A stretch of DNA of 64,000 nucleotides, from NCBI GenBank assembly GCA_027422505.1, contig JAPQWV010000002.1:28870501-28934500 (forward strand), read 5' to 3'. The position numbers were made by a program, and so were the translations under genes. Numbering within the stretch: the stretch's first letter is position 1; each line of letters starts with the position of its first letter. Positions 1-14,626 of the stretch are shown here, piece by piece. Below the pieces are notes generated by a model, which saw only the letters and a program-made list of their open reading frames with translations, did not search any database and had not been told where the DNA came from. The stretch comes from Craterostigma plantagineum (lineage: Eukaryota; Streptophyta; Magnoliopsida; Lamiales; Linderniaceae).

Positions 1-560
1 AGCGAATCAGACAGTAACTGAACTGCAGAAACATAGATGAAACAACAGAATCAATATCTCGAGACCTTGCACTTTATAAAAGCTACTTCCCAGTTAACAG
101 GTCAATTAAAATGCATTATTTTCGAAAGTTGTAAGAACAACAACGGGGAATTTCAGCTAAAAAATGGGATGAGAAATTCACGAAAGTCAAGAACTGATAA
201 CACAGATTACAGAAGCATATAGGTGAGCGTACTTACAGATCTATGATGACACATCAGAGTTCGAAGATAACTTTAATTTTCTTCGACAGAGATCAGTTCA
301 CGGCAGAGTTTTCTGACAAGGAAGAAGAAGGCGCTACAGTAGTTAGGATTAGCTGTTGAAAAACAAGTATGAATAGATGAAGCAGAGGTCAAGGGTTGCT
401 GATGTTAGGTTATATAACGAATTCAATGACCATATTACCCTTAGACTTTACCTCAAATACAATTTTGCCATTCGTTTTGCTAATAAAATGACCGGTCTGT
501 CCCTTTACCTTCATCTAACTCCATTATTCGCGTACAATACATGTGTACGGTTGAAAAACT
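1..560. other. Spacer with a possible 5' exon of a leftward gene
   Basis: No ORF here looks coding. On the minus strand a strong splice donor (GTAAGT) ends a possible exon at about 237. The sequence to its right, up to about 370, reads like a 5' leader and has an ATG shortly before the donor. A gene starting here would run off the left edge of the window. This is inference from one splice signal only. Confidence 0.2.
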
Positions 561-1135
561 TAAAGTATTTATTTGGGTTTTCGGTATCGATTGGAGATGC
601 TATTATTTCGGGGATAGGTAATCACCGTTCGGGTATCGGATTCCCTGTGGGGATTCAGGTTCCTCATATTCATGTGTACTCAATAAATTAATTTTTTCTT
701 TTGCAACCAAAACATAAATAAGTAATATACACAAATTAGTACGTAAAATATGATAATAATAATAATACAAATTGATATAATATGTTGTTGAAATATACGT
801 GTATTGTGAAAAATATATATTGAGAGTTGAATTTGTTTTTCTTCTAATTACATCTTGAATATAAAAGGATGATCAAAATTCTTGATTCAAATTACTTTTA
901 ATATTATTTATTAATAAATCTATTCGGGGAATGGTGAATCACCATTTGACTAAAATGTGTCCAGGTTCGGGGACGGGGATGGGTGGGAAACATGATTACC
1001 ATACCCGTCTCATCCCCACTCTTTCACCGATGAGAATCACCGTCAACTCTCCATCCCCATTTTGTTCGGGAATTCGCCGTCTCAATAGCCCCGGGTCCCG
1101 ATGGGATGGTTCCCGTGGGAATTTTGCCACCCCTA
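560..1135. mobile_element. Degenerate hAT-type non-autonomous element
   Basis: Two blocks rich in GGGGAT and CCCGT motifs (about 590-665 and 955-1130) flank AT-rich DNA. The right end reads CCACCCCTA, whose complement TAGGGGTGG is a typical hAT terminus. The left end and the target duplication are not clear, so the borders are approximate. Confidence 0.3.
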
Positions 1136-1673
1136 ATGCGAAGGGTGAAAATTATTTTAATTTAAAACATTTAGTAGAAATTATAATTTAAATTAGTTAT
1201 ATATATTTATAAGTATAAAAACTTATTCTCGACATCGATATAAGAATTAAAAATATTATGAATTCTAACTATGTCAATTATAAATAAGGAATCCTCCATT
1301 TTCATTGACGTTCTCAAGGATTATGAAGATTCTCATTATCTGCGGGGCTTTCCCAAATTTATTACTAAACTAAAGATAAAATAGCTAAAACATTAATTAA
1401 AGATAGTGGGTGATTTTATTTAATTTTAATATTTTTTTTTAATAAAGCTTTTTTTTATTTGAATAATATCATGTTGAGGTTTGTGAGCAAAAACATCGAC
1501 AATCAAGCCAAGGAAGGACCGAACAAGAACTGAAGATGATCAAGGATTGAGCAAGATCGAATTAGACCTGAAGAGCTGGTTTAAGTCATCAGAGATATGC
1601 AGGTTTGAATTTAAACCGTTCGATCTGGAACGTTTTATATCAATGGCTGATATTAAAACTAACAAATCCACAA
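1136..1673. other. AT-rich spacer, no gene seen
   Basis: AT-rich DNA with many stops in all frames. I see no splice-supported coding stretch. Confidence 0.5.
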
Positions 1674-2019
1674 TAGGGGTATAAAAACCGAGCTGATCAC
1701 GAGCCGATCAAAGCCTGAATTCGAGCTCGGTCAAAATCGAGCCCGAGCCTAGCTTCGAGCATATCTTTTATGGGTTCATGGCTCGTTGAGCCCTTATCCA
1801 GTCTATACTTCTATTTTTAATATATTATATATTTTATATAACATATAAAACACGTATTTTTATTTCCTAGTATATACTGAACTCGAGCTCAAATGCTTTG
1901 AATTACACTAAGCTTATCGAGCCAAGCCGAACTTTATTGTTTTAATCCGAGCCGAGCTCAAGTCGAAATTTTTCACGTTTACACGTTTCTATTAGTAAGT
2001 GGAGAGCGTCGTACAATCT
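1674..2019. mobile_element. hAT-type fragment rich in GAGCTCGAG
   Basis: The left end TAGGGGTATAAAAACCGAGC resembles a hAT terminus. GAGCTCG, GAGCCGA and CCGAGC motifs recur on both sides of an AT-rich core, as in the element at 29561-30023. The right border is uncertain and no 8-bp duplication was found. Confidence 0.35.
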
Positions 2020-2302
2020 AAGAAGCTCTATGTACAAGTAGTTGATGAAGAACGCTCCAAGCTGTGGGAGTTTAGGTCTTTACATATCAGACTTGCTAGT
2101 TCAAGTAGCTAACTTATTACTAAGGGAGCTTTCATTGGTCCATGGAGTAGGCTAGAAAAACTAGCCACCACGTATTTTCGTTCTTGTTGGTAATTTCGAT
2201 TCGTTCGCTATCAAGATTATCAATCTTAATCTATTTTGATACTCACTCACGAATAACACTAAGTTTCAAATCTTTGGGGGCCAAAATGTAAACAAATCGT
2301 GC

Positions 2303-2766
2303 TAGAGCTGGCATGGAGCTAGCCCGGCCTGGCAGACAAGTGAGGTGGCCCGGCCTGGCACGCAAGTCAGGCTGCCCGGCACGGGCCCATAGATGACACG
2401 AGCCGGCCCGTAAATCGCTTCGCGGAACAAGTGCTTCAGACGTTCTCAAATATTTTTCGGCCAAGCCCGGCACGCCACCCGCATGACTGGCCTGTTCCTC
2501 GGCACGCGGGCCTCTTCATTACCCGCAAACGCAACTCTACTTATAACTTTGTCCCTATTCCAACTAATTTATTATCTACACTCTACAAAAATTCAAATCT
2601 GTATTGCATGGCCCGTGGCCCACGACATGCTGGAAATATTCCCATTTTTGCAGATCTGGCACGACATGGTCCATGATTAGTGGGCTTGGGTCTGGTCCAA
2701 CCCACACGGCATTTTTGGCCCGCGTGCTTGGCCTATGGGCCTGCACATAGCCGATGCACAACTCTA
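2303..2766. mobile_element. Non-autonomous hAT element, 464 bp
   Basis: The termini are TAGAGCTG on the left and CAACTCTA on the right, inverted copies with two differences. The flanking 8-mers AATCGTGC (2295-2302) and ATTAGTGC (2767-2774) match at 6 of 8 bases, which suggests an old target duplication. The ends are rich in GCCCGGC motifs, as in other hAT elements in the window. There is no transposase; the ORFs on both strands come from the GC-rich ends. Confidence 0.6.
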
Positions 2767-3872
2767 ATTAGTGCGGTTAGCGTGGATCGAGCACGTATTC
2801 TTTCAGATAGATCGTAAAGCCAGTCACTACCATGGTTTTAGCCCAGATATGATGTGCATGATCTATCCCCGCTCTTGCATAAGATGGAGTGAATTGCGAT
2901 GTAAGTTCGGTTGAGAGCAGATCATTCCGATTTGGTGCGCAGATAAGGTGCAAGTAATTATCGTTGAAGTTGAGGTCAGTTGGATGGTCTTTATTTTGAG
3001 TGTAGGATTGTTGGATGTCAAACTCAGTTCTTACATTGGATAATTAGAAAACTCTTTATAAGTTTGTGACTAAATACCTCTATTGTCAATTGATCTTAGA
3101 GTGGAGCCCCATAAGCTTAGAGTTGGGGCAGTTCGGGTAACAACATGAGCATCAACAAATGGTTTCCAATACAAAATCAGCATCCAGGTAAAAGGAGCAT
3201 CAACCCAACAATACACAAAATCAACGTCCATTTACGGAAAATGGGTAGAGTTATAAATTTGGATCTCTAAATATTTCGATTTTCGAATTGAAAATTTCAT
3301 AAACAGGTTTCGAAATAAATTTGAATGTTCGATCATTTTCTCAAAAAACAAGTCGGTATCCATCTGAATATGAATTGAAATATATTCCTACGTCGCCCCT
3401 GGTTTTGAATAAGACGTTGTAGTTAGAGTTGTCAATTGAAAGAGTAATATAATAATTTTTTTCCCATCTCTGGAAAAAGTGATAGTATTTTGCTTGATTG
3501 ATTTAATAATGAGTTTTAAAAAAATATTATGAAACTTCCGGAGGGAGTACTTTTCACTCCAAGTTACAGAAGTTAACTTTGGATTTCATTCATATTTTCT
3601 GTAATTTTGTTGCACTTAAACTTATCCAAATAATATGCTGAAATAAAACATGTCATATAATCCTAAAGAAGACCAAGAAAAGTAAACTTGTAAATTGTAA
3701 TCCGACAAACATAATTACTAAGTAATAAAGGTTGACTATGAGCAATCTAGCATTTCTTTTGAGATTTTCTTAGTGCAATCGACATTAATTCTTTTTTTCT
3801 TCTCACGAGAAAATAGGTTGTTGTCACAAACAAAAAATATACAAATAGGCCACACACATCTCTAGTCTCTAC
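2767..3872. other. Spacer upstream of the defensin-like gene
   Basis: No gene seen. A sequence near 3536-3552 (ACTTCCGGAGGGAGTAC) resembles the end of a Stowaway/mariner-type MITE, but I could not pair it with a second end. The last 200 bases hold the promoter of the downstream gene. Confidence 0.45.
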
Positions 3873-3879
3873 TATAAAA
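3873..3879 (+). promoter_or_regulatory. TATA box of the defensin-like gene
   Basis: TATAAAA lies 54 bases before the start codon of the gene at 3927, so transcription would start near 3905 with a leader of about 20-25 bases. This is inferred from motif and distance. Confidence 0.55.
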
Positions 3880-3926
3880 GGGAACCGTTTCACACAAAAA
3901 GACAAAACCAACCAACGAAATAAAAC

Positions 3927-4286
3927 ATGATGAAGCTTCTGACATATTTCTTCTTTGCCATACTCCTTTCTCTTACATCACCTGGTAGATATTCTTCTTA
4001 AGCTTTTGACAATGATACTCCATTGCCCGAATTATTAATTAAATTAATTCTAACAAGTATATTATATGTTGGATTTTTCCTTTTGTTTATATTTTTTTCA
4101 GGTAATACGGTGGATGCAGCAGAATGCTACGATAACATTACATATAATTGTGAAGTTGGTCTCCCAACGCCATGTGATTGGCATTGCGACACTTTTTACA
4201 AAGGAAGGATTATAGAAGCTTCTTGCCAAATGGGAGCTCCTTTCGCTCCTCAGATATCTTATTGTCACTGTGTTTTCAACTGCTGA
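3927..4286 (+). CDS. Defensin-like (DEFL) cysteine-rich secreted peptide, two exons
   Basis: The exons are 3927-3984 and 4102-4286. The intron is GT-AG in phase 1, and the joined frame encodes 80 residues. Residues 1 to about 25 form a signal peptide (MMKLLTYFFFAILLSLTS). The mature part has eight cysteines and ends in Cys, with the closing pattern CxC-x3-C. An intron just after the signal peptide is typical of plant DEFL/LCR genes. Such peptides are secreted and serve in defence or reproductive signalling; which one applies here cannot be told. A TATA box lies 54 bases upstream. There is no sign of decay. The family call is firm; the exact subgroup is not. Confidence 0.85.
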
Positions 4287-4525
4287 TTTTTATGATGAAT
4301 ACACTAATTTTTTATATACCTTTTGCGTGCATGTAATAAAATAAGTAATCATGAAGGAAATATATTCACCATTCGAGTGCCCTCCGATTCGATTTAAGTT
4401 ATCCCCACAGGAATTATCCTGAATCAAAATAACACGAATTTGAGGGAATACAACTCGTAAACTGTATGACAATTGTATGTCTTATTGCTCAGTAGCCGTA
4501 TGTAATTATTTAATAGACTAATTTC

Positions 4526-6552
4526 GGGAGAAATCAAAATGGTCCACGAGGTTACCACATGCACTAATTTAGTCCCCGATGTTTCGCGTGAACCAGTTTA
4601 GTCCCTGGATGTTGTCGAACTGGAACCAAATTGGTCCTGCCATTAAATCTCCGTCAATATGGATGAAAACTAGATACATGTCAACATGCAATTAGCTTGA
4701 CTTTAAAAATAATTAATTAACATTAAAAAGTAAAAAAAAAACAAATTCAAAAGAACAGGAAAATTTCGAATAAAAATGAAAAAATTAGAAGTAAAAAATA
4801 GAGAAAAATACTAATAAATCAATGATAAAATAAAAATACAGAGATAATAAATTTAAATATAAGAAATGAAATAAGATAAAAAGTTTGAGAAGAAAAGTAT
4901 ATTATAATAAAAACTACAATGAAAGTAATAAAAGATAAAATAAAAATATATTAAAATAACTAAAAAAGAGACAGAAGAGATTAAAATAATAAATAGAAAT
5001 TAAATTAAGAAAATAAAATATATTAATTTATTAAGAATAAAAAAATAAGGATCTAAAAGTTTACGGAAATCCCTGACCCCGTCTTTACCAAGTTAATGAG
5101 GATACAAACGTCCTAGTTCTCAAACTTTTTGTTAACAAAAATACTTGGACGATTGCGTCCTCATTAACTTGGTAGGGACGGAGTCGGGGATTCATTTAAA
5201 CTTCGAGTGGCGTTTTATCCTTATTTGATTTTCACTTATTTTAGTTTTTACAAGTAAATATCTGTTTTATTTTTTATTTATTATTTTGAGTTTTTAACAT
5301 TTTCTATCTCTTTTTTTTTATTTATTTTATTCATTTATTATATTTTTGTATTTTTAATTTCTCTTTTATTATATGTTATTTTAATATTCTTACTTTATAT
5401 TATTTGAATTTAATTTATACATTAAATCAATTTTTATTCTTTATTTTATTTCAATAATATTTTTCATAATTTTTATGTTTTTTCTCTCTTTGTTTTTGCA
5501 ATTTTTCCCCTTTTTTAATGTCAATTTATGAATTTTCAAGTCTAACAAATCAAATATCGACACGTGTCAATTTTCCATCTAACTTGATGGAGATCAAACG
5601 ACATGACCAATTTGGTTCAAAATTGACAACCGGGGGCTAAATTGGTCCACGCTAGGCCTGGGCTTTGGGCCGAATTGGGCCGGTTCCGGTTCCACCGGTT
5701 CCGGTTCCACCGGTTCCGGTTCAACCGGTTCCGCCGTGGTACCGGTTCCGGTTCCGGTTTCGGGACCATTTTCCCGGGACCGGCCCAGAACCATACCTAG
5801 AACCCCCGGGCCTTTATTGGGCCGGTTCCGATTTTGGAACCGAAACCGGCCCATTTAATTTTTTTTTTACTTGGAAAAAATTCTTTAGAACATATCCAAA
5901 AATTTTATTCAAAAAAAAACAAAAAAAAAAGATAAGAAAAGTAAAAAAAATAAAAAAAAACTACCTAACAAATACAAATAAAAACATAAAAGAAAGAAAA
6001 AAATAAGGATGATTATATTGGTGTATAATAATAAGTGAGTGTGTGTAGTAGTGTAAATAAAATAATTATTATTGTTAATAATATTAAATATTAATATGAG
6101 GATGATTTTTTGAGAGTTTTTTGAGAGAGATTGGATGAGATTTGGATGTAATTGTGAGTTAAAATGATTAAATGAGGTGGTATTTATAGATTTTTGGTTT
6201 GGGGTTAAAAATGTAATTTTTAAAGTTTTAAAGAATAAAAAAAATAGAATCGCCCGTTGGCCCAACGGCTATCGGTTCCGGTTCGGAACCGGAACCGGAA
6301 CCGGAACCGCGGAACCGGAACCGGTAATCCGCGGTTCCACGGCCCGCGAACCGGCCCTGTTCAATTTAACTGGGCCGGTTACCGGTTCCAGAACCGGGCC
6401 AACCGCTTCCGGTTTTGGGCCGGGTAAACGGGCCGGTTTTGGGCCGGTTCTGGGTTGGACCGGCCCAAAGCCCAGGTCTAGTCCACACAAAACAACGGTG
6501 GACTAAATTGATCTATATGGTAAACATCGGAGACCATTTTGGGTTTTCTCCC
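4526..6552. mobile_element. Long fold-back (Mutator-like) element with a nested hAT insertion
   Basis: The left end GGGAGAAATCAAAATGGTCC is mirrored by the right end, whose complement reads GGGAGAAAACCCAAAATGGT. The match continues inward with changes: an ACCAAATTGGTC-type motif occurs in both arms, and near the centre 5081-5119 is complementary to 5155-5194. The whole unit is therefore a diverged palindrome, interrupted in its right arm by the hAT copy at 5653-6480. Flanking 10-mers GACTAATTTC and AATTAATTTC match at 8 of 10, fitting a Mutator-type duplication. No transposase is present. Confidence 0.6.
5653..6480 (-). mobile_element. Deleted (non-autonomous) hAT copy, 828 bp
   Basis: The ends are TAGGCCTGGGCTTTGGGCC and its near-complement at 6462-6480. 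Flanking 8-mers GTCCACGC and GTCCACAC match at 7 of 8. Both ends carry many CCGGTTCCGG units. The interior matches, in reverse orientation, the 5' leader and the 3' tail of the larger element at 58545-61628, without the transposase ORF, so it looks like an internal deletion derivative. The proline- and glycine-rich ORFs on both strands are products of the CCGGTT repeats. Confidence 0.85.
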
Positions 6553-7995
6553 AATTAATTTCTGTAATAAGTTATAAATGGACATTTTGCTCTTTTTTTT
6601 TTTTCTTTTTTCGGTTGTTTCCATCATGTTATGTATGTAAATGAAACTTATTTATAGGGTATATTAAGTTTAGGCCCCAAAAATATTTTAAAATAAGATT
6701 AAGACCCGTTTCGAAAAAACATTAGTTTAAAGGACCCCAAAATTTAGAGATAAGGACCCAAAATATGAACATTATTGTTTTGTATTATTTCAGAACAATG
6801 AAGTGTTACTGCAAAACAATGAAGTGTTACTGAATAAATCGGGTCCTTACAACTAATTTTTTTTCCTGATAGGGCCTGAATTCTAAATTCAGACCCTAAC
6901 AGGGGCCTGAACGAAAATTGCCCTTATTTATATTGTTTGTAGAATGACCCCAAAGTGTGATAATGACTGACAGTTATGTGAAGCCATTTATGAAGATCGG
7001 AAAAATTAATTAAATGGAAACTTTGCCAGAAATTTATCGATCAAAAAGCCTACAACAACTATTTTTAATGTATCTAACGGCTACATCAAAGTTGGAAGGC
7101 AATAAATACCCAATGGAAGGGCGGGAAAACACAAGGATCCTAGAGCAAACAAGCACACATCCAAAGAGAGATCCAAGAGAGAAGAACAAGAGCAAAGAGC
7201 ACAAAATCAAGAGATTTCTTCCCAAGTGTGTGGGTTACAAAAGAGAGAGAGCTACGATGTTCAAACTCAGACACCTCGCTCACACAAGATAGAGATGAGC
7301 TTAAGTAGAATAGTTGAGTGAGAGTCTTAGCACAAAGACGTAAAACTATGTATTTGTAGTCTTTACACAGAGACGTAAAAGAAGTGCTTTTCGTAGGGTC
7401 CCGGCTTACGAATCGTAAAGCGAAATAACTCTACCGATGGACTTTAAAAAGCTAACGGTGGAGAGACATTCCGGTCAACTTTAATAGTGGCCGAAGACTT
7501 TAAATAATTTATAGTGTTTTTTTTTAAGTAAATAGCAAAGCCACAATGCAATGAAACTGGACCGCTTCCATCAATTTCGGTGACCCTTCTTTCGCCAGCA
7601 GAACGATGCAACATATGGGTTATAAGTCTCGTAAGAAGATGCAGAGACTCATAATGCCCATAATGACAAATTTACTTTGTGCTTTCATTCTGCAAACTTT
7701 GGACACCTACCATATGTTTATGTTCTAAAAATGAATGTTTAGAAGGGTCATCCCACAATAAATTACGGCATCAATGATAAAGATCCGACAAGTATTTCAA
7801 ATCAACAGCTACATACAACTCTATAACCACCATGTAAACAGACAAGATACACACAATAATTTGCATCATTGATTTCTTTCTTTAAACAAACACTATAACG
7901 GCATAAAAATGCTCCTTCGAGCGACGAATGCATTATCAAATCATCCCACTACGTATACAAAACCAGAGATCAATCGTCGGCTGAGTGATCGTAAA
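6553..7995. other. Spacer with small repeats, no gene seen
   Basis: About 6675-6912 has AGGCCCC near its left end and GGGGCCT near its right end, like a degenerate MITE. Inside it an 18-bp unit AACAATGAAGTGTTACTG occurs twice (6794-6811 and 6815-6832). ORFs at 7014-7292 lack splice or family support. The stretch before 7996 is probably the 3' UTR of the methyltransferase gene. Confidence 0.4.
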
Positions 7996-9819
7996 TCAAT
8001 GCAACGGTTTGAGATGGAACACTTGGCATGCAGACTTGAACGGTGTCTTATTTGCAGACTGTTCAAACTTCTTCCCAGCAGATTCGTTTTCTTCTAAGCT
8101 TGATTGAATAAAAAATTTAATCCACCACGTCGAGCTTCTCATTTTCGCCTATACAAATGAAGGGTCCAAATATTTGATAGAGAAATTACTGTCCTAACTG
8201 AAGAATCCGCCACGTGATTGTCTATTTTTTCAATGTCTTCCTATCAGCGTCCGTGCTAATTTAGTTAATGCAAAATTGAAGGGCGGTCAAAGGAGAGAAA
8301 ACTTACAGGACGTCCATATTTGGACAGCTCAGCAACTTTAGCTCTCTGATGACCGGGGTAACCTAGAATATCAAGAATTGGTTAGAGGAGAAAAAGATAT
8401 TCAAACAGTAAGCCTCATATATTCAGCAATTTGAAGAAACATGCCGAGATGCATCAAAAATAAAACAGCTACTAATGATGTCAATCTGAAATGAATTCAA
8501 ACAGTATCTTGTAAGTTATATGGATCCAATTTGGCTTTCCATTAGAGTCTAAAGCATATAGAATCTTAATGCCCAAAACACATACCAGATAATATGACCA
8601 AACCATCAGAAGCAACCCGGGCTAGTTCAGGAACCGTTTTGTTGAGATACTTTGGTGAAAGGTAATCCAAAGCATCAGACACTATGACAAGAGAGAAAGA
8701 CTTGGGCCTGTAAGGAAGTGGGAATTTGATATCAGCCACACGCACAACACCTTTGCGCACGAGGCTCTTGCAACTTGCATCAGTATCGTCCAACTCATAA
8801 GGCTCTAATCCCCCAAGCTTCAGTGCCCTCTTCCTTTAGAAGTTGTGAGACCACTGAGCAGGTTTCAGGTCCCACGTGCAAGACTTTTTGCATGCTGTCG
8901 CCGTACGTTTTCTTGAGTAAGGGTAGTAATCGTTGAGCTTCCAATGTACACGAAACACCACCTGCATGCATAACATCGGATAAGGCTTAAGAGTGAGATT
9001 GATCATGTTTATATCTACTAGCTAAACAAAAATAGCAGCAAAGACATTAAAAAAGGATAACAGAGATAGCAGGACAGTTTAGATACTAACCATCGAGTCT
9101 ATTTAGAGCGGATATGTCATTTTTGCCACCTGTCAGGAGAGTTTTAACTCAGTTCACTCAGCAACAATAAATTTACTGGAAAAATTTTCCGTAGAAAAGG
9201 AGTATAAAAAAGAATGACAGTAACTATTAAATATAGTTCCAGATTCATGATTTTGTTAAAAATTGATTCAGAAGAAAAGGTTTTTCAATGGGCGAAAATG
9301 GAATACAGAACCAAAGTAGATAGTTTGAGCAATAAATTTCGTACACCCGCATGAGTTTGAGCATAACCTATCAAAAAAACAGACCTGAATTATGATATAG
9401 ATAGCCCACAATAAGCAGTGCTCCCTGAAAGTTTGAGAGAATACCAATCAGATCTATATCAAGTACTTCGAATTGTGTCAATAAAATCATAGCATTTGAA
9501 GCAGTGGCGCATAGAGTAATGCAGCATAAAAGTTTAGCGTTTTCTCTTTGAGAGTTGGCATGAAGATTTATCTTTACTTCCATAAATGATCATGAGCTAA
9601 AAAGTGGCCACAGAAAGAGGCAAGTTCTTCACTACATAGATTCATAATTTTTTTTTTCACGTCAAAGAGTATGAGAGAAGAACAAGAACTGCAAAAAATT
9701 ACCACCACAAACAGTCCTACAGATAACAGAGGAGATGGGCGAGACTTGGGATGCAAAACACCCACGAAAGGAAGGCCTGCGCTATCTGCAAACCGACGGG
9801 TATTGGGTCTTCTTGACAT
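7996..9819 (-). CDS. CGR3: CGR2/CGR3-like Golgi pectin methyltransferase, six exons, apparent frameshift
   Basis: Exons in gene order are 9819-9703, 9424-9385, 9129-9091, 8961-8586, 8362-8307 and 8148-7996, all with GT-AG borders and matching phases. The protein would be 259 residues, close to the family's ~260. It starts MSRRP, has one membrane segment at about residues 28-49 (type II Golgi protein), then a SAM-methyltransferase-like domain with VADIKFPLPYRPKSFSLVIV and DALDYLSPKYLN, and ends QVFHLKPLH. In Arabidopsis these proteins are needed for methylesterification of homogalacturonan in the Golgi. Exon 4 holds five Gs (8810-8814) where the family frame needs four, so translation breaks after EAWG. 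Either the gene is broken or the base is a sequence error. CGR2 and CGR3 cannot be told apart here. Confidence 0.85.
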
Positions 9820-10884
9820 TGCTTACAGATACAACAACCTGCTGAATGAAAGTGAGTGCCATTGTATTAAGAGTAACAAATTTGAATTGAAAAAAATAAA
9901 ACCCACTAAACTAATCTAAACAATTTATCAGTGACATGCTCTTTGATGGCAAGGCCTGTGAGCAGTGGATATGAATGCTCAAAGCTGCAAAAAACACTGC
10001 CAGCTAGATACTATCGCTCACACACCAAAAAACTACGCAATCATACCCATGAATATGTTTATGATCCATCAATGGAGATATAACGTGACCAACACAAAAG
10101 AAAATGCATCAGATCTGCCCAGGATTTTGCCACATTTTGCACAATCTCAATATCAAAAATACGCAACACATTCAACAAAAGATCATCTAAAATCAATCTC
10201 TAACATCAAATGACTCCGCCTAATCAACTTGAAATCAATCACGGTAGCTCAATATTCAGCGAAAGCAAGCAATTCAAGGACGAATTCACGCGAAACATGT
10301 ACCAAAAAACAAATCCATTATCGCATAACTCATACATGCGGAATGTCAACATGAAAGAAGAATGCCAGACATCAGATATCTTACCTAGTTTACGAAATCT
10401 GAATTGGAAGCGGCAGAGTTCTACGTGGGATCTAGATCTGCTCGTTTCGTATGAATGATGAGCTGAGAAAAAGCGCTGATTATTAATTTTATTTATGATT
10501 TATTGCTATGTGCGATTTTACGTCTATCTGTATTGACAGCGATCGTGCTTGGGACTTGTCGCATCGTATAATCGTGTTCAAATTATACTTAAATACCCCT
10601 TGACATAAAAAAAATTGCGACTCGTGGTGCTTGTTTGGTTTGGGGGTATGATGATTTTAAGGGTGGGTTTAAGACACGTCGGACTGTTTAGTTCGTGGAT
10701 TTATCTAAACCATAGGTTTATGTAAAACCATGCTAAACCCATGCAGACAAGTTTAAATAAACACAGACCAAACATGTATTTTATTTATACCCATTAATTT
10801 ATTTTATATAAATGCTTACTTAATTAAACCCTCCTAAATATAAACCTAACCAAACTACTACAATTTATTATGATTGTAATTTAC
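9820..10884. other. Upstream region of the CGR-like gene
   Basis: Probably the 5' UTR, perhaps with an intron, and the promoter of the leftward gene. No ORF here is convincing. From about 10628 to 10860 the motifs TTTGGTTTGG and CCTAACCAAACTA form imperfect inverted ends, which may be a Tourist-like MITE; support is weak. Confidence 0.35.
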
Positions 10885-11258
10885 GGGTTGAGATCCTCTA
10901 TTCCACTTTCCGTAATCCACTCTGTATTCCAACGAACGAAAATCGTTACACCTCACCCCGACGAGTGTTAAAACACACATAAACATCATTACACCTATGA
11001 ATTTCATTAAAACAAGTGTTTAAACAAAAAACAAAACCTCATTATTACGTATTTTTCTATTTTAATATATAATACTGATTTTTTCTACTCCATATTAGAA
11101 AATAACGTAATAATGAGGTTTTTTTTTTAAACACTTGTTGTAATGAAATTCATAGGTGTAATATGTGTGTTTTAACACTTGTCGGGGGGAGGTGTAACGA
11201 TTTTCGTTCGTCGGAATACGGAGTGGAATACAGAAAGTGGAATAGAGGATCCCAACCC
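10885..11258. mobile_element. Mutator-like fold-back MITE, 374 bp
   Basis: A perfect 9-bp direct repeat GTAATTTAC (10876-10884 and 11259-11267) flanks the element. The left end GGGTTGAGATCCTCTATTCC is mirrored at the right end with small changes. The complementarity runs almost to the centre near 11070, so the element is a long hairpin. There is no coding capacity. The 9-bp duplication points to the Mutator superfamily. Confidence 0.8.
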
Positions 11259-11492
11259 GTAATTTACATAATAATTTACATATTAGTTCGGCAATCTCTC
11301 ACACTTTATTGGCTTTGGTTATTACACAGAACACACAACACTATAATGTTCGTCTCCTACCGCATTTCCACGTTATATCCGTCGATTCTTTCCCGTGAAA
11401 CTACCGATTTGGAGCGAAGAACACTTGTATGAGGCCTTCTTTCCATATCATAGGCGCCACAACCGCCACCGCACCCTATAAAAGATATACGT

Positions 11493-13944
<2,452 letters not shown>

Positions 13945-13995
13945 ATTGATAACTCTCTGATGAGATCTCAAGTGTCTCAAAATGGTGAAGCAAAC

Positions 13996-14040
<45 letters not shown>

Positions 14041-14440
14041 GAAAGAGATGTATGCTTGTAGTCGTCAAAGATGGCACATATACATGTCGTTTTGTGTGGA
14101 GATATCTTCATCGTTGATTGACCGCCTAAAGCACAATAACATTTTTCAGTGTACTATACCTTACCAATAAATTATAGAGGTAATTACATGTCACACCCCA
14201 ATAGTAGGTTTGCTTTATGGTTCAGGCCCTATTTATGTTTCAAATAGATAGAAGGAATCCATTTCTTCTACTACTATTGTAGTTTGTGTGAACTTAGGGA
14301 TGTTCTTTTTTTTTTTTAATTTATGTGGCCCGTTCTTATAACATATAAAGGCCCAACATTTATATAAATTAAATATAATTTTAATATTTATTGTATCTTT
14401 TAACCCATTTTTATGAGCTATAGGACATTGGACCATAAAA
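13945..14440. other. Upstream region of the squalene epoxidase-like gene
   Basis: Holds the GA microsatellite at 13999-14037, which would lie in the leader of the leftward gene. The frame upstream of the chosen ATG stays open for a short way but has no earlier ATG. Nothing else is seen. Confidence 0.4.
13999..14037. repeat. (GA)n microsatellite, 39 bp
   Basis: Uninterrupted GA dinucleotides, 55 bases upstream of the start of the leftward squalene epoxidase-like gene. On the transcript it would read as a CU tract. Confidence 0.95.
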
Positions 14441-14626
14441 TAGGGGTGTTCAAAAGTCAGTTAACAGACCGCACCGAATACTGACCGAACAAATTTCGGT
14501 TCAGTATTCGGTTTTCAAAAATACAAAACCAAAACTTTTGTTTTTTTTCGGTTAGGTAAAGCCGAACTATTGAAATTAATTTCATAATCATTTTATATTC
14601 TAATATATAATAATAAATCACATATT

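Noticed and set aside
5594..6506. Proline-, glycine- and valine-rich ORFs on both strands
   Set aside because: They are translations of CCGGTTCCGG arrays at the ends of a hAT element. The same applies to 58453-58800 and 61302-61626.
9671..10458. Three plus-strand ORFs of 82 codons
   Set aside because: They overlap the antisense first exon and leader of the CGR-like gene and have no family features.
13982..14170. ORF with an RERERE repeat
   Set aside because: It is the translation of the GA microsatellite.
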